Shown: positions 46,633 through 55,617, counted from the stretch's first letter. The stretch is 64,000 nucleotides of DNA from Methanobrevibacter sp. (GCF_017427765.1 NZ_JAFRSC010000016.1:57074-121073); one strand, 5' to 3'. Notes: generated from the sequence alone by a model not told the origin. Translations and numbers: made by a program.

Positions 46633-46899
46633 TTAATCTTTAGCTTCTACGTAAATTTCTTTTTTGGTTTCCTCATTAGCATCCATGACAATTTCTTCAG
46701 CTTCTTCCCTCATGTCCTGGAAGGTTTCTTCAGCATCTTTTCTAATGGTCATTACACTTGCCATTCCTTGAGTTGCAGCATCTTTTACAGCTTTAGATTC
46801 TAATAATTTTTTACCGACAATAGCTGTTGCAATCCCTGCTGCAAAAATAAGTGCATGTTTGTGTTCTACGCATTTGTCTAAAATTTCTTTATTTACCAT
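46633..46899 (-). CDS. DUF6110-like protein, 88 aa
   Basis: HKHALIFAAGIATAIVGKKLLESKAVKDAATQGMASVMT followed by a charged helical tail. This matches my memory of DUF6110 proteins, which carry one N-terminal hydrophobic helix and accompany SCAIK-type metal ATPases. It is first in the operon with the ATPase (28 nt gap) and lies directly behind the operators at 46948-46987. Confidence 0.7.
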   Translation of the reverse strand: MVNKEILDKCVEHKHALIFAAGIATAIVGKKLLESKAVKDAATQGMASVMTIRKDAEETFQDMREEAEEIVMDANEETKKEIYVEAKD

Positions 46900-46947
46900 T
46901 TTTTCTACTCTCCATATTTGTAAAAATAAAATGCTCAGCTATTAATA

Positions 46948-46987
46948 TTTAGGCATACCTAATATTTAAAGTTTAGGTTTACCTAAA
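46948..46987. promoter_or_regulatory. two DtxR/MntR-type operators
   Basis: TTAGGCATACCTAA (46949-46962) and TTTAGGTTTACCTAAA (46972-46987) both fit the TTAGGnnnnCCTAA palindrome bound by iron- or manganese-dependent DtxR-family repressors. They lie 24 bp apart centre to centre in the gap between the DUF6110/ATPase operon and the CPBP gene, so they could control either or both. Confidence 0.65.
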
Positions 46988-47018
46988 GTTAGAGTTAAAT
47001 ACTAAGAAAACTGAAATA

Positions 47019-47969
47019 ATGATAACTGGTGAAACATTGAACATACATGAAAAATTTTTCTCAAAAATAGGATTTAATTACCTGATATTTGCAATATCTG
47101 CTTTAATAATGCAAGTAATTGTCGTTAATGTCATTGGGATAACCAACAGCAGCCTACTTGGTAATTTTAATGTTATAACCATAATATCTGCAATTTGCAA
47201 TTACATATTGCCATTTCCAATACTATTCTATTTAATGAAAAAAATTGAAGTGCAAAAATTGGAAAAACAAAATTTGAACATAAAAACGTTCCTGCTTTAT
47301 TTGGGGATAACCTTTACGTTAATGTGGATTGGAAACATAATTGGGCTTGCAATTACATCAATAATCGGAAATGCTTTCCACACCAGCATCACAAATCCTG
47401 TTCAAAGACTAATTAACTCCTCAGACATCATGTTAAATTTAATGTTGGTCAGTATAATAGGACCTATATTTGAAGAGATATTCTTTAGAAAATTTCTAAT
47501 AGACAGAACAATCAGATATGGTGCAAGAGTTTCAATCATCATTTCAGCGATTATCTTCGGATTTTTCCACGGAAATATAAGCCAATTCTTTTATGCATTT
47601 TTATTGGGCGGATTTTTCGCATATGTCTACATAAAAACCGGGAAAATAATATATACAATCGCACTACACATCATTGTAAATCTGATGGGATCAGTTGTAA
47701 GCGTCATTGTAGTCAAAAGCGCACAGACATTACTGTCAAACGCATATGCACCAACAGATCTGGCGATTGTAGTCATTTATATGATAATTATTCTTTCTGC
47801 CCTGCTAATTGGAATAATAGGTCTGTCAAGGTACAAAAAGGCCAGATTTAATGGAGCAAAAACTCAAATTGCTTTAGATAATCCATTAAAGACAATTCTA
47901 TTAAATCCAGGAATGATATTTTTAATTTTATTTTTTATTTCAGAGATTATCTACATGTTACTTCATTGA
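47019..47969 (+). CDS. CPBP-family intramembrane metalloprotease, 316 aa
   Basis: About eight membrane helices with the Abi/CPBP motifs: EEIFFRKFLIDR (the EExxxR pair) near 151, FGFFHGN near 184, and HIIVNLMGS near 218 as the last metal-ligand site. Members process prenylated or other membrane proteins, or act in self-immunity. The start ATG lies 31 nt after a DtxR-like operator, with only weak ribosome binding potential, so metal-controlled expression is possible. Confidence 0.85.
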   Translation: MITGETLNIHEKFFSKIGFNYLIFAISALIMQVIVVNVIGITNSSLLGNFNVITIISAICNYILPFPILFYLMKKIEVQKLEKQNLNIKTFLLYLGITFTLMWIGNIIGLAITSIIGNAFHTSITNPVQRLINSSDIMLNLMLVSIIGPIFEEIFFRKFLIDRTIRYGARVSIIISAIIFGFFHGNISQFFYAFLLGGFFAYVYIKTGKIIYTIALHIIVNLMGSVVSVIVVKSAQTLLSNAYAPTDLAIVVIYMIIILSALLIGIIGLSRYKKARFNGAKTQIALDNPLKTILLNPGMIFLILFFISEIIYMLLH

Positions 47970-48201
47970 TTATTAAATTATTTTAACCCCAAATCACCAG
48001 AGCAACGTTAAAATCCATTATTCCATCACTACAATATTGATTTTAATAGGTTAAATTGTTTTAAAGTTAAAACAACAAATATTTAAGCTATTAAGTGCAT
48101 ATAAATTCTTAAATAGAAAAATAAAGTATGTTACTTCAAAATCAAGACAATTTTACGAAGTAAAAGCAATTTTTCAAAGTCAAAACAATGGAGGAATCAT
48201 T

Positions 48202-48801
48202 ATGAAAATTAGCAAGAATTTTTACCTTAAATCTCCCCAAGAAATAGAAGAATTTATTAAAGCCAATGAAAAAACTATTGAAATCATTGATGCAATTGAA
48301 CCACAATTATTAAAACATTTCCCAGAAAGCAAATACTCTCTTGAGGTCTGTAATGACCTTGGATGGACAACAGAACCAAAATTATTATTAAACATTAAAG
48401 TTAATGATGAAATGTTTTTTAATGGAATGGTTGACCATATGAACGTTATTTATAAAGAGATTGAACCTCTTATAGAAGATATATTATGTCCAGTAGTATT
48501 ATTTCCTGAAATTGAAAACAAAAATTTTGAAGAAATTAAAATGAAAGATAATAGCGCTGTTAACTTAATTGCTAGAACAACTTATTTCAATAATGATAGA
48601 AATGGAATTATTCAAAGAGAAATGACATTAAGAGAAATCCCTAAAGAACAACAAGTTAAAGAAATAATTAATTACTGTAGCGAACATGAAAACCCCAATT
48701 TGTCAGACCTGCTGTTTGATTTGCAATTAGATCTTCTTGATGTTGACTCAATAATTGATGAACTTGAAGAAAAAGGAATTAAATTAAATGTAGAATATTA
48801 G
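48202..48801 (+). CDS. hypothetical acidic protein, 199 aa
   Basis: GGAGG at nine nt supports the start. The protein is acidic, soluble and helical with a C-terminal helix-rich part (LSDLLFDLQLDLLDVDSIIDELEEKGIKL) reminiscent of a winged-helix dimer end, but without convincing DNA-binding residues. The 232-nt upstream gap contains three loosely repeated CAA-rich stretches (48130-48185). Paired with the basic 60-aa gene 8 nt downstream. No family recognised. Confidence 0.65.
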   Translation: MKISKNFYLKSPQEIEEFIKANEKTIEIIDAIEPQLLKHFPESKYSLEVCNDLGWTTEPKLLLNIKVNDEMFFNGMVDHMNVIYKEIEPLIEDILCPVVLFPEIENKNFEEIKMKDNSAVNLIARTTYFNNDRNGIIQREMTLREIPKEQQVKEIINYCSEHENPNLSDLLFDLQLDLLDVDSIIDELEEKGIKLNVEY

Positions 48802-48809
48802 GTGAAAAT

Positions 48810-48992
48810 ATGGGAACCTACTTGAAAAAAGGAGATAAAATTAAAGGGGAAAAAATTATCTGCAATGCTAGAAAAATAAGTGGTCCTGATACTCTCCCAA
48901 AAACAAACCGTCACAAAACTCAACAAGTAGTTTTAAAAAATAATGCAGAATGCATAATAGAAAAAGAAACAAAACACAATAGTAATAGTTAA
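48810..48992 (+). CDS. hypothetical basic protein, 60 aa
   Basis: GGTGAAAAT places the start well, and the gap of 8 nt to the upstream gene suggests a pair. The sequence is very basic (LKKGDKIKGEKIICNARKISG, TNRHKTQQVVLKNN). An acidic protein followed by a basic one can be a binding pair, but no toxin or other motif is visible. Confidence 0.55.
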   Translation: MGTYLKKGDKIKGEKIICNARKISGPDTLPKTNRHKTQQVVLKNNAECIIEKETKHNSNS

Positions 48993-49021
48993 GAGAAGAA
49001 ATTTAAGCTTTATCTTCTCTT
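48991..49021. terminator. bidirectional terminator hairpin
   Basis: AAGAGAAGA (48991-48999) and TCTTCTCTT (49013-49021) pair perfectly between two converging genes, overlapping both stop codon regions. Confidence 0.55.
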
Positions 49022-49353
49022 TCTTCTTCAATAGCTTCAGTAACACTATTTAATATTTGAAGTGATTTGGAAAATGCAGGCATACCTGAAGTCAATAATA
49101 CAACTCTTAAAACATCAACAATTTCTTCTTTAGTAATGCCCAATACTTCAATTGCACTTCTGATTTGTTTTTTGGTAGCTCTTGGGTCTGCACGAGAAGC
49201 AGTAATACCAATAGCGATTAATTTTTGAGTTTTATAATCCAAGACATTACCGTCCCATACTGTATCGTTAATGTTAGATACCAATTCATATAAATCAGGA
49301 TATTCATCTTTTAATTCTCGGATACCTTTACCGTAATATACGTCACCTTTCAT
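49003..49353 (-). CDS. carboxymuconolactone decarboxylase-family (AhpD-like) protein, 116 aa
   Basis: All-helical CMD fold: LDYKTQKLIAIGITASRADPRATKKQIRSAIEVLGITKEEIVDVLRVVLLTSGMPAF follows the family spacing. The CxxC pair of AhpD peroxidases is absent (TASRADPRAT instead), so it is not a thiol peroxidase; the role is open. The start follows GGAGAGGA. A TATA region at 49404-49426 drives it, and an insertion sequence sits just upstream of that. Confidence 0.8.
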   Translation of the reverse strand: MKGDVYYGKGIRELKDEYPDLYELVSNINDTVWDGNVLDYKTQKLIAIGITASRADPRATKKQIRSAIEVLGITKEEIVDVLRVVLLTSGMPAFSKSLQILNSVTEAIEEEREDKA

Positions 49354-49403
49354 ATCTTGTCCTCTCCAAATAATTTTATTATTTAATTAATTATTTCATT
49401 TTC

Positions 49404-49426
49404 AAATTATATATAATTAATAGCTA
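49404..49426 (-). promoter_or_regulatory. promoter TATA region shared with two repeat loci
   Basis: AAATTATATATAATTAATAGCT on the plus strand. The same stretch recurs at 59923-59945 and, one gap shorter, at 55426-55445, each time upstream of a small minus-strand frame. Here it lies about 50-70 nt before the AhpD-like gene. Confidence 0.45.
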
Positions 49427-49437
49427 TTTAATTAATA

Positions 49438-50782
49438 GACTCTTTCAAAAACTTTGTTGATTTTCAAAATCCTTTTTGCGATTGTCATTCCAAATGAGAT
49501 CTCTGCGATAGATTCGTTTTAAAACGCCCCGTTTGGTCTTGAATGTTCGTTTTCTTGATTTTGGCATTGTTTTTTGAAATGCATTTTCAATTTTGTTACT
49601 TGTTTTTTCAATTCGTTTATCTTTTAAGTGATAAATGAAGCTTTTATATCGTGGAGTGATTGATTTTCTGATTATTTTATAAATCACTGGATGAAAAATC
49701 ATCTTTACGATAAATTAAAGATTGTACTTCATTTTTGAATTCATTATAATCATTTAAATCGAATAAATCTTTGATCATTTTCAGTTGTTTGTGACATTCT
49801 TGATATTCTTCGTCAGAAATGCGATTTTTATCTTTAAAAGTTTTTAATTGTTTATTTAAACTTTTTTTAGTATGAAAAATACACAATTGATGTTTAAAAC
49901 CTAATTTTGGGATAATTGAGGCATATTTTTTATCTAAATCTGTTGTGATTGCAATTTTATTTTTATTTGCTGTAGATTCTCTTAAAAACTTTTCAACAGT
50001 TGTATCATCTTCAGTATCGTAAATTGCATCGGCTACGATGCAATTTGAAATAGAATCAAGTAATGTGTGACGATATTTCCATTTTCCGTTGATTTTTATC
50101 CATTCTACATCAAAGACATAATAACCCGAGCAACGCCCTAAATCAAATTCTAAAAATGTTTTCATTAACAAAAAGCCAATTTTCAATTGTTTGATGTGAA
50201 ACTGTGATTCCAAAGAATTTTTTAAAAGATTTACAAACATTTTTTAAGCTTCCCAGATAATCTGAAATTAAATGTTCAGATTCACTTTTCAATTCATTCG
50301 TAAAATTGCTGTTTTTATCAACAAGACTTGTTAAATCTGTTTGAAAGGTTTTATCACAACGTTTGCAAATATAACGCTGAACCTTCACATTAGTTTTACC
50401 AATTTCTTTAAATACTAATGTTCTTTTTGTAAAACCATATTTAACAACATGACGAGTTCCACAATGTGGACATCTAGCTAAACTCATTTTAAAATAAGGA
50501 ACATCCTTTTTAAAACTTAAATCAAAAGATTTAAGAGCTTTTTGACAGGATTTAAAAATTTTCACAAAACGAGAATCTGAAAGGACTAATCCTCCATTAG
50601 AATCGCAAAATATATATTGTTTAACATCTAAAATACTATTTGGAGTATTTGTTTTTTGATTAGGCATAATAAAAACTTTTACTCCACCTATTTATTAAAT
50701 TTAACTATTTTTAGATAAAATTAAAAATTACAAACTAATTTTCATCAAAAAATTTCAAATCAACAAAGTTTTTGAAAGAGTC
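49438..50782 (-). mobile_element. insertion sequence, 1345 bp, with 26-bp terminal repeats and 8-bp target duplication
   Basis: Perfect 26-bp inverted ends start with GACTCTTTCAAAAACTTTG (49438-49463 and 50757-50782). The target AATTAATA is duplicated on both sides (49430-49437 and 50783-50790). One transposase gene fills the element. An 8-bp duplication and this host recall ISM1 of Methanobrevibacter smithii, but the length differs from the roughly 1.2 kb I remember for it. The perfect ends and target repeat indicate a recent insertion. Confidence 0.88.
49445..50667 (-). pseudogene. IS transposase with two frameshifts (about 406 codons if restored)
   Basis: The gene reads in three overlapping frames: 50667-50143, then 50240-49677, then 49702-49445. 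Both breaks are at a run of five T on the coding strand (near 50150 and 49690), where removing one T restores the frame; the restored length is exactly 407 codons. The N-terminal part has a zinc ribbon (CPHCGTRH, CKRCDKTF). The central part has DDE-type features: VFDVEWIKINGKW, ITTDLDKKYASIIP and LCIFHTKK (a CxxH like mutator-type transposases). Disabled copy, slippage-expressed gene, or homopolymer sequencing errors are all possible. Confidence 0.75.
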
Positions 50783-50887
50783 AATTAATACCTACATTTA
50801 TAATACTTAAGCAATGCAATAACAAAAGTCATAGTTGGAAACATATAATATAAACTCCAAAAAAACTAGAAAAAAGTAAATAGATTA

Positions 50888-51049
50888 TTACAAATTAATA
50901 TTTTTCAACTTAACTAAATCTTCTTTTAATTCAGGAACTTCAACAGTTAATGCATACTCCATTACATCAAATTCTGCAGATTCATATTTATGAATCATGA
51001 TATTGCGCATATACTTAATACTGCACCAAGGAATTACTTCCACAAAAGA
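50888..51049 (-). pseudogene. remnant of HepT-like HEPN toxin (DUF86), C-terminal 53 residues
   Basis: The minus strand reads SFVEVIPWCSIKYMRNIMIHKY and continues DVMEYALTVEVPELKEDLVKLK before a stop. RNIMIHKY is the RX4HXY motif of HEPN ribonuclease toxins, and the preceding W..I..MRN matches HepT/DUF86. The N-terminal two-thirds are gone (an in-frame TAA at 51050-51052), and no MntA antitoxin is visible, so it is a relic. The rest of the gap 50791-51293 holds only an 18-codon repeat ORF and a terminator. Confidence 0.6.
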
Positions 51050-51148
51050 TTAATGTGAAAAAAATAGAAATTCAAATATTATACTATAAACTAATACTCT
51101 TTTTAATCCCAACCCCCAATAAACAAGTGAATGAAATATTAAATTATT

Positions 51149-51205
51149 TTAAATTTCAAAGTAGTGTAAAGAGGAAAGTAGCACCAACTTCACATGAGTT
51201 TTCAT
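51149..51205 (-). CDS. 18-aa peptide ORF, repeat copy A
   Basis: ATG 51205 lies 6 nt behind GGGGAG and encodes MKTHVKLVLLSSLHYFEI. Related frames exist at 55325-55381 and 59825-59880. The repeat alignment spans about 51125-51207. Hydrophobic centre and conserved SLHYF end. It may be a tiny membrane peptide or just part of a DNA repeat. Confidence 0.35.
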   Translation of the reverse strand: MKTHVKLVLLSSLHYFEI

Positions 51206-51275
51206 AATTCTCCCCATTAAATTTAAAGAATAAGTTTCCTTCTGATTTAATTAAACGTGAAATAGAAAAAATTTT

Positions 51276-51300
51276 AAAATAGTGCATTGAGCACTATTTT
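51276..51300 (-). terminator. intrinsic terminator of the C1A-adhesin gene
   Basis: AAAATAGTGC (51276-51285) and GCACTATTTT (51291-51300) pair perfectly. On the minus strand the hairpin overlaps the stop codon and is followed by a T-rich run. Confidence 0.7.
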
Positions 51301-54300
51301 ACTTTAACTGTTGTTTTTATTGTGTTTTTAAGGTAGGTCACTTTGACAGTGTAGGTTTTGCCTTTTTTAAGCTTTTTGATAACATTCTTTTTCAAGGTCT
51401 TTTGGGCGATTCCTTTCTTATTGGTTTTGACCTTGTAGGTTTTGCCGTTGAACTTGAATGTTACAGTTTTGCCTTTAACGAGTTTACCGTTGATTTTAAG
51501 CTTTGCTTTTAAAGTGAACTTCTTGGCAGTCTTTTTAACAGTGACTTTACTTGTAGTCAATACCTGTTTTACTGTAACTGTATTCTTATAGCTTTTGCCA
51601 TTGAATATAGTTGTCATTGTGTACTTTTTAGGAACATCAGTTATCTTGATTTTTGCAATTCCATTTTCATCCGTTTTAACAGATGAGGTTTTGCCGTTAA
51701 TTACAAATATAACTGACTCTCCACTTAGTGCCACTTTACCATCGCTGGAAACCACTTTTACAGTAAAATATGAACCACCGTCATAATCCACTTTAATATT
51801 TTTGTTTTCTGTAATCATACATTCCTGTGAGTTCAATGTTACAGTGACATTGTTTTGATATGTCTGATTATTATAAACGGTTGTGATGAGGTAAGTTCCC
51901 GGAACCTCATTAATTTCCAATTTTGCAATACCATCATTGTCAGTTGTTGAATTGATTCTCTTTCCATTGATTGTAAACTGAACAGATGCACCTGCAATGG
52001 CATGACCATCCTCAGTTGCAACCCTAACTGTGAAGAAAGACTCATCACCATAATTCACTGACAGGCCTTTATTGTCAATTATTCTGGAATCATCAGCCAC
52101 AGTATAGACCTTCAGACAAACTGTCTTGTTTTCTAAAGTGATATCCCTCCATACGTTGCCGTCTGCACTTACAAAGGACATTCCATGAATATAATGATTT
52201 CTAGAGTATACCTCATAAGGAAGATTATTATTTTTAAATACAACTTTAAACTTGTCCCCTTTTTTAACCGGAACATAACTGCTTAAGACAATGGTCCTGT
52301 ATCCTGCAAACTCGCTTATGCCACTTTGTGAGTGTATCAACTTATTGTTCACATAAATGTCAAAGGAATAATCGATACATGACTGGTTGAAGTATGTTCC
52401 AACACCAGCAATCAAATCATCATATTCTGCAGTGAATTCATTGGAATATTGAGTGTAATTGCCGTCAAAATCATGTAAACCAGATAAATCAGTCTGATAA
52501 TTGACATGATAATCAATTGCATTAGTGAAAATGCAAGCTATGAAAGGATAAATGATGTCTGTATCTGGATCAGGTACAAATAATGATTTTTCATAGTATG
52601 ATAAGTAGAAATATCCTTCATCTCCCCATTCGCTTCCCCAGCTGTTTTTAACAATCCATGCACCATCCCCAGGAGGGGTAATTAGGAAGTTATCCGCAGA
52701 GTAGTTATCATCCCATCCGATGATGGCAACTCCATGATTTTGTGGAAGTGATTCATTAGTATAATGTGCGGAAGTATTTTCATTGAAATATGGTTCCTCC
52801 TCACTGCATGCATAAGCAATTGAAACTGCACCATAATTTAAAATTGCTTTTTTAACGTCCACTATATAATCGGCTGAATTCGGCATTATGAAGTAAGCAT
52901 CCTGAAGACGTATCTTATTCACACTATCTATAAAACGTGATAATTTTCCAACCTCATCATATTCATCATCTTTTTCACCAACACTCAGCCAGCTGACCAC
53001 ATTGGCCAAAGCCATATAATAAAGGCCTCCTTCATCATTGTACAAATCTCCAAAATCTGAATATCTTATTTGGAGACTATGCATATAATTTTCAGAAATA
53101 TCATATCTGATGCCTGTTGCTTTTAAAAGAGCAGTTTCCAATGCTTCTCCAAAAGAAAATGTCCAGCATGAGCCCATTCTGCCCTGATTTTTAACAGGAG
53201 TAATCCATCCCCAATCACGTAAATCAAACCTAGAAGGAAGACTGGCAACATTGATTGTATTGTTGATTAATGTCAGATTCAATCCAGAACATGCAAAAGA
53301 TAGGGGATTATAAAATGACTGATTGGTGATTACGCTGTCATTATTATACTCATTACTGTTGAGATTGCACTGGTTTTTGTCAAAATCTGTGAAAATCGCA
53401 TTTGTATTGTTTGCAAACAGACAGTTGGTGATATTATACCATGAATCACAGGAATATACTGCATTTCCCAGAAATGCAGAGTTATTTATGAATTCTGATT
53501 TGGTTAATGTCATATTGCTCATATCACAATATACTGCACCTCCACAACTGGTGGAATCCTCATCAAATAATTCATTTGAATCAAAAATAGAATTATCAAT
53601 TGTACTATTGGTAAATGAGATATAAACTGCGCCTCCAACATGAGCTTTATTGTTTGTGAAGTTGGAACTGTTCAAGATTAAATTACCTCCCAATTGAATA
53701 TATGCTCCACCAATCATAGATGAAGCATTGTTAAACACACAATCAACTAGGGTTGCATTGCATGATTCAATTCCATAATCCACATGTATGGCGCCTGCAT
53801 TTTTAAATGATTTGGTGTTTACAAATTTACAGCCTTTTATATAAGAGTTACTTGACCCTCTTATGGCAATTGCTCCTGCAGATTTCTCAGCTGTAAGATT
53901 AACAAATCTGGAATTTGTAATTGAAATTTCACAATATTCCGAATACAGTGCTGAGGCATAAACAGAGGATATGTTTATGAAATCTGAATTATCTATATTA
54001 ACTGTGGAACTAAAAGCAAAAATTTGACCATATTTACATGACTTGTTTGAAGTGACAGATGAGTTGCAGATATTTAATACGGCATTACTTGAATATATTG
54101 ATTCATCAGCAGAATTGTCAATAAAACGAGAATTAATACAATTAAGTACATTATCATAATATTTAATTGCTCCACCATAATGAGCATTATTGCTAATGAA
54201 AGTTGTGTTATTTAATGTCAATAGTCCATCAGCCCATATTGCTCCACCAGAATAGGCATTATTGCTTATAAAAGTTACATTGTTCAATGTAATCTGTCCG

Positions 54301-54689
54301 GTTGAATATATTGCTCCCCCATTAGTGGCATTACCATTGATGAAAACAAGATTTTTTATTGTCACATTGTTTCCTGTTATATTGAATATTCCGGATTGTT
54401 TGTTTCCATCGAGAATATGATTGTTCCCGTTTATTGTGAAATTGCTTTTTTCAATTATGACTGGACCATCATCACTTTGGTTGTTGAATCGGTAGTCATA
54501 TTCTACTTCAAATGTACTTTCTGATTCGTTAATGTCATTGTTTAATTCTGTGAATGTTTTAGGTGAGTCTGAAAGAGTTTGCATGTCTTCAGCACTTAAT
54601 GTTTCGTTCACGTCACTGGCGCTGACGTTTGTAATGCTTATGATAAAAACAGCCAGTATTATTATGATTATACTTTTTTTGAATTCCAT
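51294..54689 (-). CDS. secreted adhesin-like protein with papain-type (C1A) cysteine protease domain, 1131 aa
   Basis: A signal peptide (SIIIIILAVFIISITNVSAS) precedes beta-helix repeats of GGAIY/NNTFISNNAHYGGA type (60-470). The protease follows: TPVKNQGRMGSCWTFSFGEA with the catalytic cysteine near 507, QNHGVAIIGWDD with the histidine near 653, and IVKNSWGSEWGDEGYFYLSY with the asparagine near 683. A lectin-like domain (FTAEYDDLIAGVGTYFNQS, about 760-860), two Ig-like repeats (SVNYGDESFFTVRVATEDG; KVDYDGGSYFTVKVVSSDG) and a lysine-rich wall-binding-like end complete it. All three active-site regions are intact. It could mature surface proteins or attack host or microbial proteins. Confidence 0.85.
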   Translation of the reverse strand: MEFKKSIIIIILAVFIISITNVSASDVNETLSAEDMQTLSDSPKTFTELNNDINESESTFEVEYDYRFNNQSDDGPVIIEKSNFTINGNNHILDGNKQSGIFNITGNNVTIKNLVFINGNATNGGAIYSTGQITLNNVTFISNNAYSGGAIWADGLLTLNNTTFISNNAHYGGAIKYYDNVLNCINSRFIDNSADESIYSSNAVLNICNSSVTSNKSCKYGQIFAFSSTVNIDNSDFINISSVYASALYSEYCEISITNSRFVNLTAEKSAGAIAIRGSSNSYIKGCKFVNTKSFKNAGAIHVDYGIESCNATLVDCVFNNASSMIGGAYIQLGGNLILNSSNFTNNKAHVGGAVYISFTNSTIDNSIFDSNELFDEDSTSCGGAVYCDMSNMTLTKSEFINNSAFLGNAVYSCDSWYNITNCLFANNTNAIFTDFDKNQCNLNSNEYNNDSVITNQSFYNPLSFACSGLNLTLINNTINVASLPSRFDLRDWGWITPVKNQGRMGSCWTFSFGEALETALLKATGIRYDISENYMHSLQIRYSDFGDLYNDEGGLYYMALANVVSWLSVGEKDDEYDEVGKLSRFIDSVNKIRLQDAYFIMPNSADYIVDVKKAILNYGAVSIAYACSEEEPYFNENTSAHYTNESLPQNHGVAIIGWDDNYSADNFLITPPGDGAWIVKNSWGSEWGDEGYFYLSYYEKSLFVPDPDTDIIYPFIACIFTNAIDYHVNYQTDLSGLHDFDGNYTQYSNEFTAEYDDLIAGVGTYFNQSCIDYSFDIYVNNKLIHSQSGISEFAGYRTIVLSSYVPVKKGDKFKVVFKNNNLPYEVYSRNHYIHGMSFVSADGNVWRDITLENKTVCLKVYTVADDSRIIDNKGLSVNYGDESFFTVRVATEDGHAIAGASVQFTINGKRINSTTDNDGIAKLEINEVPGTYLITTVYNNQTYQNNVTVTLNSQECMITENKNIKVDYDGGSYFTVKVVSSDGKVALSGESVIFVINGKTSSVKTDENGIAKIKITDVPKKYTMTTIFNGKSYKNTVTVKQVLTTSKVTVKKTAKKFTLKAKLKINGKLVKGKTVTFKFNGKTYKVKTNKKGIAQKTLKKNVIKKLKKGKTYTVKVTYLKNTIKTTVKVK

Positions 54690-54921
54690 AATCCCGTACT
54701 CCTTTGAATAATATTTTGATAAAAATATTTTATTTTAAACGAACAATCTTTAAAGCTATTGTTTTTGTCTAAAATATTCAAAATATAGTTAGAAGTCTAT
54801 TAAATTAGGTATATATATGTAACTGAAATAGGGATAAGAGTGCCTGTAAACTGATATTTGCAACTATTAAATTTTGAATAAAAATTGCGAATTTTTTTGT
54901 AGTTAATTAATTCTGGAAATA

Positions 54922-55262
54922 GCAACCTAACCATAGCCATGTTATTAAGCGAGCCAATTCGCCCAGGCCGACTCCCACGCTGGAGCGTTAGCGGAGGCGT
55001 GGAGGGGAGGCCTGGGTGAATAGACTTGGCGAACATAAACTATAGTGAGGAAACGACCATTTCCGGCCGGTTCCGTAAGTCATCAATGAAAAAAGTAGTT
55101 TTATTTAACCAGCACCACCATTATATGCAGTCCGAGCTTTAGGTCGAACTGGATGCCTTGAACGATAGCGAAAGGCCTATACTATAGACTTAACAATAGT
55201 AAGTTCGTCAAGGTTCGAGGAATAGGAGCTTGTCCCCTATTCCGAGTTTATGGTTTGGTATA
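54922..55262 (+). ncRNA. GC-rich structured RNA of about 340 nt, identity open (RNase P RNA possible)
   Basis: A GC-rich island in a 980-nt AT-rich gap. The ends pair: CCTAACCATA (54926-54935) with TATGGTTTGG (55249-55258). Inside are TTCGCCCAGGCC (54958-54969) with GGCCTGGGTGAA (55009-55020), CCACGC with GCGTGG, TTGGCGAAC with GTTCGTCAA, and GGAATAGG (55219-55226) with CCTATTCC (55236-55243). Several stems keep G-U pairs on the plus strand that would be A-C on the other, so transcription is probably rightward. GTGAGGAAACGACC and CAAGG recall RNase P conserved regions, but I cannot find a proper P4 partner. The flanks 54690-54921 and 55446-55617 show no gene. Confidence 0.55.
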
Positions 55263-55283
55263 GGTGAATTCGTCAAAAAAATG

Positions 55284-55445
55284 ATTAATGAATGCTGGAT
55301 GAAAATATTTAATTATTATAAGTTCTAAAAAAAGTAGTGTAGAGAGACCATAAGTATGACAACTATCGCATGCCCTTTCATATAACCAACCTCAATTATT
55401 TTAATTAATATTATTTTACTTTTTTAAATTATATATAAATAGCTA
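55284..55445. repeat. dispersed repeat copy B (about 160 bp)
   Basis: Aligns with 59792-59945 over its length: ATTAATGAATG, AAAATATTTAATTAT, AAAAAAGTAGTGTA, CAACTATCGCAT and the TATA stretch near the right end are shared. It contains the 18-codon ORF and its promoter. Confidence 0.6.
55325..55381 (-). CDS. 18-aa peptide ORF, repeat copy B
   Basis: ATG 55381 follows GAGGTTGG and encodes MKGHAIVVILMVSLHYFF. A TATA stretch (55426-55445) lies about 50-60 nt upstream, leaving a leader of about 25 nt, so promoter, ribosome site and frame are properly arranged. Same family as 51149-51205 and 59825-59880. Confidence 0.4.
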   Translation of the reverse strand: MKGHAIVVILMVSLHYFF

Positions 55446-55617
55446 TTTTTGATTTTAATTGATTCAAAATCCTCAAGGCTTTTTTAATCTTACAAAGTAT
55501 ATTCAGTAATTCATTTTCCAAAAAGTTTATACATATGTAGCACTAGTGTTATGAATCATTGTTTCGTGAAAATTAGTTAGTTTTATATATAATATTATTA
55601 TATACATTAAATATTGA

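Noticed and set aside
54800..55036. 78-codon minus-strand frame
   Set aside because: It is antisense to the GC-rich structured RNA; the odd Pro/Gly/Arg-rich translation is what a structured RNA gives.
55205..55250. tRNA suggested by GGTTCGA
   Set aside because: No acceptor, D-arm or anticodon arm can be built around it; the sequence is a hairpin within the larger RNA.
54922..55262. SRP (7S) RNA
   Set aside because: The universal S-domain loop and its GNAR tetraloop region cannot be found on either strand.
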